From Bacteroidia bacterium (GTDB lineage: Bacteria > Bacteroidota > Bacteroidia > Chitinophagales > Saprospiraceae), in assembly GCA_030432855.1 (NCBI GenBank), contig JAUILM010000181.1, positions 1 to 9,234 on the forward strand: DNA of 9,234 nucleotides. Reading direction: 5' to 3'. The position numbers and the translations under genes are program-made. This document shows, in pieces, positions 6,397 to 9,234 of the stretch (positions are counted from its first letter, which is position 1; each line of letters opens with the position of its first letter). The notes beneath the pieces were generated by a model. It had not been told where the DNA came from. It made no database searches and was given only the letters and a program-made list of their open reading frames with translations.

Positions 6397-7134
6397 TTAC
6401 TCTGACAGTTGATCCAACACCTCGACCGCCTGATCATGGTATCGATGACTGGGGGTATTTGCGATTTTTTCCAGCAGAGGTTGCGCCCCGGAAACATCTT
6501 CATTCGCCAGATAAATCATTGCCTGAGTCCATTCTGCTTTTTCCGCCCAGGTACTTTCGGCTAGATCGATCTGAGACAGGAAAGTGAGTGCCATCTCTGT
6601 ATCTCCCATCTCCAGAGAGCAAACACCTTGATAAAACATCAGGGTATCGTTGGTGGCATCCCGGGATGCAAGGTCATTGAATTTCTCCAGTGCCGACTCA
6701 TAGTCTCCCGACTTAAAATCGACCATAGCATCGTCAAATAGGGCGTTATCCGTACTTCCCATTAAGGTGGGAAGTCCTGGGTCTGTCTGGTAATATGCCT
6801 GGTACAACTTCTGCGCTGACGAGCCCGTGCCTGGCTTCAATATAAAGAAAGCGCCGACTAGTACAAGGAGAGATGCTGCTATGGATAAAACTGTTCGATT
6901 AAAGGATCGCACCTTAGTCGGTTTGACGGCACGGTTCTGAGCCATGATCTGTTGTAGATCCGCTTTTACTCCCACAGATTCTATGGAGAGTACAGTAGAT
7001 CGATGGGCGTCCAGCATCTCTGCCAGCTCAGCGTTATTCTCTAATTCTTTTTCAAAGGATTGCCTTTCTGTAGCGGTCATTGTACCTTCCAGGTAGGCAT
7101 CCATTTGGTCCATTAATGCTTCTGTCATTTCCAT
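6397..7134 (-). CDS. Single-pass membrane protein with anti-sigma-like N-terminus and TPR-like periplasmic domain
   Basis: This 245-residue protein is likely the membrane partner, and probably the inhibitor, of the sigma factor encoded 11 nt upstream. The N-terminal 75 residues are helical and begin with a segment typical of Bacteroidota anti-sigma-like proteins: Y14-LEG, then TATERQSFEKELENNAELAE. They lack the HxxxCxxC motif of zinc-binding anti-sigma factors. A transmembrane helix lies at about 81-99. The outer part (about 105-245) has helix pairs resembling TPRs, with motifs such as FKSGDYESALEKF and YQGVCSLEMGDTEMAL. The topology puts the N-terminus in the cytoplasm, where it could hold the sigma factor, and the TPR-like region in the periplasm, where it could bind a signal or protein partner. 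The anti-sigma role rests on gene order and layout, not on a diagnostic motif. Whether the periplasmic proteases encoded next door cut this protein is an open, attractive possibility. Confidence 0.85.
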   Translation of the reverse strand: MEMTEALMDQMDAYLEGTMTATERQSFEKELENNAELAEMLDAHRSTVLSIESVGVKADLQQIMAQNRAVKPTKVRSFNRTVLSIAASLLVLVGAFFILKPGTGSSAQKLYQAYYQTDPGLPTLMGSTDNALFDDAMVDFKSGDYESALEKFNDLASRDATNDTLMFYQGVCSLEMGDTEMALTFLSQIDLAESTWAEKAEWTQAMIYLANEDVSGAQPLLEKIANTPSHRYHDQAVEVLDQLSE

Positions 7135-7145
7135 GATAATTCTCT

Positions 7146-7730
7146 TTATGCTCTATGCAGAGCTTTTAATCGCTGCATACAGCGATACTTTTCATTCTTG
7201 GCCGTTTTGGCGGTATAATCTAATTTGTTGGCAATCTCCTCCATCTTCATCTTTTCGTGGTAGTACATCTTTAGAATGGTCTGACACTTGTCTCCCAGTT
7301 TACCAAAGAGACTAGTCAGATAATTCAGACGTTCCGCTTCTTCACTTACCTTTTCCAGATCCTGCTCATCGACAACATCGTAATCCGGGCTCAGGCGTGT
7401 GTTATACTTGTTTTTTGCACTCTTCAGCTGCTCAAACCAGCGGTATTTGCTGATTTGAAACACATAGGTGCTCAGCTTTACGTTCGATTGCTTCTCGTAC
7501 TTCCCGTTTTTGATGTTATTCCAAACAGCCAGTACAGCATCCTGAAAGACATCTTCCGCATCCTGCTCACTGCCATTATTCTGCGTGATAAATTGTCGGA
7601 TCTTTCCAAAACTTTGCATGTACAAACAGTTTAGTGCCTTGCTTTCGTTCTTCATAATGCCCTGTATCAGTGCCGTATCATCGGGATATTGCGCCTTGCA
7701 GGGATCTTTTTTAAGTAACCTAAGGGCCAT
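7146..7730 (-). CDS. ECF-type RNA polymerase sigma factor
   Basis: This is a 194-residue sigma-70-family protein with only regions 2 and 4, the usual ECF size. Region 2 (about 24-105) includes the core-binding DAEDVFQD at 57-64, followed by VLAVWNNI and the -10-recognition part around LSTYVFQISKYRWFEQ. An acidic linker (about 110-135) follows, then region 4 (about 140-191), with LGDKCQTILKMYYHEKMKMEEIA and the helix-turn-helix recognition part LDYTAKTAKNEKYRCMQRLK. It directs RNA polymerase to a specific set of promoters. I chose ATG 7730; the ten residues before the conserved part are basic. The gene heads a two-gene unit, and its own upstream region carries the four-copy bipartite element, which implies positive autoregulation. 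The domain assignment is firm; which ECF group it belongs to is not decided here. Confidence 0.93.
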   Translation of the reverse strand: MALRLLKKDPCKAQYPDDTALIQGIMKNESKALNCLYMQSFGKIRQFITQNNGSEQDAEDVFQDAVLAVWNNIKNGKYEKQSNVKLSTYVFQISKYRWFEQLKSAKNKYNTRLSPDYDVVDEQDLEKVSEEAERLNYLTSLFGKLGDKCQTILKMYYHEKMKMEEIANKLDYTAKTAKNEKYRCMQRLKALHRA

Positions 7731-7789
7731 CTTTCTAGTTTTGACAGATACCCAAGATAATTAGTGCAACTGTCATTGTAAAATGCTCC

Positions 7790-7827
7790 TTACATCCTTT
7801 GATAGGAAGGACATGCAAAAGGTCATC
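7790..7827 (-). promoter_or_regulatory. Shared bipartite promoter-like element, copy 4 (sigma factor unit)
   Basis: Read on the minus strand: GATGACCTTT (7827-7818), 11 nt, CCTATCAAA (7806-7798), then GGATGTAA (7797-7790). The first box and the spacing are unchanged. The -10-like box keeps CCTAT but departs afterwards from the AGA of the other three copies, which could make this promoter weaker. The leader to the ATG at 7730 is about 60 nt, longer than for the other units. Confidence 0.78.
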
Positions 7828-7909
7828 AGAGTATGGTGAAAAAACTTCCCAATCTAGTACCTATGTGAAGAAGACCCCTGACCTGTGGTAATAACGATCT
7901 CAAAGAATA

Positions 7910-8536
7910 TCAAAATCGAAATCCTACTCCGACTCTAAGCAGGCGGTCATTCATTCCAGTAAGAATTGAACTTCCATTATAGGTATTAAGTGGTCCTTGT
8001 AGTGGGCCTTGTTTCCAGGAATTGTCAGAAACTGTGACGCCAAGAAAACTTCCATTTATATCCAGATAGAACTTCTTTGACAGGTCGATTTCCAGGTGGG
8101 TAAAGAAGCTGAGATTCAGGCCAATATCTCTACGAATTGTACTCAGATTTTCCTTTTCAGATTCCAAACTTAACCTATTGTAGAATACTCTGGATGCACC
8201 TGACAACAGTATGCGAATTCTCTCATTTTTAGATTTCCATAGATACCTACCTAGGGAATACCTAAGATTATACCCCTTACTCTTCGCAAATCCAAGATCG
8301 GTTGATAGGTACGCCCCTTCTAGTTCGTGCACCCAATCCCTTTGTGAAATTTTCCGAAAAGCAAGACTTAATTGATTAGATGTTAATTCATCATAGTAAT
8401 CTCCTAATCCAGTAGGCATGGGATTAGATTTAAATAAATGAAAATTAGTATACAGCTTCACACTCGATTCCTGAGCATTTGATATTGTACAGAAAAGGAC
8501 AGATAAAAAAGAAAACAATAATTGCATATATTTCAT
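7910..8536 (-). CDS. Small secreted protein, probable outer-membrane beta-barrel
   Basis: This is a protein of about 208 residues that I do not recognise as a named family. It starts with a clear signal peptide (MKYMQLLFSFLSVLFCTISNAQ split after A-Q, about 21 residues). It continues as alternating polar and aromatic strands and ends in VGVGFRF, the aromatic C-terminus typical of outer-membrane barrels. I chose ATG 8536: the frame extends upstream to a GTG at 8581, but the added 15 residues would sit awkwardly before the signal peptide. It is a paralog of the next gene upstream, sharing LSLA, GxYLWxSKN, the NHLEVD/THLEID region, LDxNxSFLG and the end RxGxGxRF. I see no shared bipartite element before it, and its transcription may be independent of the signalling cluster. 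The 80 nt between its stop and the sigma element hold no convincing terminator. Confidence 0.8.
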   Translation of the reverse strand: MKYMQLLFSFLSVLFCTISNAQESSVKLYTNFHLFKSNPMPTGLGDYYDELTSNQLSLAFRKISQRDWVHELEGAYLSTDLGFAKSKGYNLRYSLGRYLWKSKNERIRILLSGASRVFYNRLSLESEKENLSTIRRDIGLNLSFFTHLEIDLSKKFYLDINGSFLGVTVSDNSWKQGPLQGPLNTYNGSSILTGMNDRLLRVGVGFRF

Positions 8537-8704
8537 AGCATTGGATTTTAACAATAGAATAATAGGGGAAGAGTGTGACACCTTCCAGGATGTGAAGTGC
8601 AGTCCATTCGCCGAAAATACCAGACGTGAACTATCTGAAATATATCAAAGGGACAGCGCTAACTAAAAAGATATCTATCAATAACACCTACACATGCAGT
8701 CGAA
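8537..8704. other. Spacer between the two beta-barrel-like genes
   Basis: These 168 nt contain no ORF with coding character, no clear hairpin terminator and no copy of the GATGACCTTT-N11-CCTAT element. A TATTTTCG on the minus strand resembles the Bacteroidota -7 box (TAnnTTTG), but its distance from the nearest TTTG is too long for me to call a promoter. Confidence 0.5.
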
Positions 8705-9234
8705 TCAGAATCGGTATCCCAACCCAATCCTAATAAGGTTATTTCCATCTATAGCCTTAAACTCAGTATTCTCCAACCTAAAAGCAGGTGATGATGATAT
8801 ATTACCCAAATCATAAATCGATCTTGATAAGGAAGCACCCAGAAAACTAGCATTCACATCCAGATATAATCGATTTGAGATATCAACTTCCAAGTGATTG
8901 AAAAGTCTAAGATCCACGCCATATAGTGTCCTTAAGCTGGCCCCCACATTTGCACTTCCATCTCTAAAATAATTTGTATGATGATAGTACACCCTGGATG
9001 CTAGATCAGCAGAAAATCGGACCTTACCATTTTTAGACATCCATAAATACTTTCCCACACCAAACCTGGCGAAGAAACCATAGTCCTTTAAATGATCTTG
9101 AATCGATATGGGCGAAAGGCCACCTTCTATTTCATATTTCCATCCATTATTTATACGCTTCTGATAAGCAAGGCTCAAGTTATAGAGCCTCGAAGGTGGA
9201 TTCTGAAATAGTAAAAATGGTTGTGGTTCATATT
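8705..9234 (-). CDS. Probable outer-membrane beta-barrel protein, paralog of the downstream gene (5' end outside window)
   Basis: The reading frame is open from the right window edge to a TGA at 8707-8705, giving at least 176 residues. A TTG at 9178 could serve as a start, but it sits inside sequence that aligns with the middle of the paralog (NLSLAYQKRINNGW against NQLSLAFRKISQRDW). The real start and any signal peptide therefore lie beyond the window. It shows the same beta-rich pattern, the shared GKYLWMSKNGK, FNHLEVDISNRLYLDVN and SFLGASL blocks, and an aromatic end (IGLGYRF). Its function is unknown. The tandem arrangement with the next gene points to local duplication, and divergence is now considerable. 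Confidence 0.75.
   Translation of the reverse strand, partial: YEPQPFLLFQNPPSRLYNLSLAYQKRINNGWKYEIEGGLSPISIQDHLKDYGFFARFGVGKYLWMSKNGKVRFSADLASRVYYHHTNYFRDGSANVGASLRTLYGVDLRLFNHLEVDISNRLYLDVNASFLGASLSRSIYDLGNISSSPAFRLENTEFKAIDGNNLIRIGLGYRF

Noticed and set aside
8537..8581. Upstream GTG start for the barrel-like gene
   Set aside because: It would add 15 residues before a well-formed signal peptide that begins at ATG 8536.
9176..9178. TTG as the start of the rightmost gene
   Set aside because: The frame stays open to the window edge, and the sequence upstream and at this point aligns with the interior of its paralog, so the gene is cut by the window edge.
1..9234. CRISPR array, tRNA, rRNA or defence system
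   Set aside because: No regularly spaced direct repeats, no tRNA-like cloverleaf and no nuclease or phage-related gene were seen. The repeated 38-bp elements are dispersed before genes and are not an array.

Overview
The window looks chromosomal and comes from a member of the Bacteroidota, probably a Cytophagales-type marine or soil bacterium. The lineage is an inference from several things: moderate GC, weak or absent Shine-Dalgarno sequences, an ECF sigma factor followed by a membrane-anchored protein with a TPR-like tail, FHA-protease fusions, and small beta-barrel-like proteins ending in aromatic residues. Every gene I can support lies on the minus strand, so the window reads right to left.

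Layout in the direction of transcription: (1) two tandem paralogous outer-membrane-protein-like genes, 9234-8705 (5' end beyond the window) and 8536-7910; (2) a two-gene unit made of an ECF-type sigma factor (7730-7146) and, 11 nt downstream, a single-pass membrane protein with an anti-sigma-like N-terminus and a TPR-like exterior (7134-6397), closed by a hairpin terminator; (3) a gene for an FHA domain - transmembrane helix - trypsin-like protease (6165-4534) with its own terminator; (4) a spacer of about 610 bp holding a roughly 200-bp imperfect inverted repeat and a separate perfect hairpin; (5) a second, paralogous FHA-TM-protease gene (3920-2274) with its own terminator; (6) a PP2C-family Ser/Thr phosphatase (2103-1333) followed after 42 nt by a Hanks-type Ser/Thr kinase with one transmembrane helix (from 1290, running off the left edge).

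The most notable observation is that four transcription units (sigma/anti-sigma, each FHA-protease, and phosphatase/kinase) are each preceded by the same 38-bp bipartite element on the minus strand: GATGACCTTT, exactly 11 variable bases, CCTATMRA, then RRTGWAA. The spacing is identical in all four copies. The simplest reading is a promoter recognised by the ECF sigma factor encoded here, so that the sigma factor controls itself and the whole set.

Taken together the genes suggest one envelope signalling module. A transmembrane kinase and a cytoplasmic phosphatase would set phosphothreonine levels. The cytoplasmic FHA domains of two membrane proteases would read those marks and link them to periplasmic proteolysis. 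The sigma factor and its membrane partner would set expression of the set. The component assignments rest on visible motifs. The shared regulon is a strong inference from the repeated element. The signalling circuit, including any control of the anti-sigma-like protein by proteolysis or of the sigma factor by phosphorylation, is a hypothesis. The two beta-barrel-like genes lack the shared element in the part visible here and may be unrelated neighbours.
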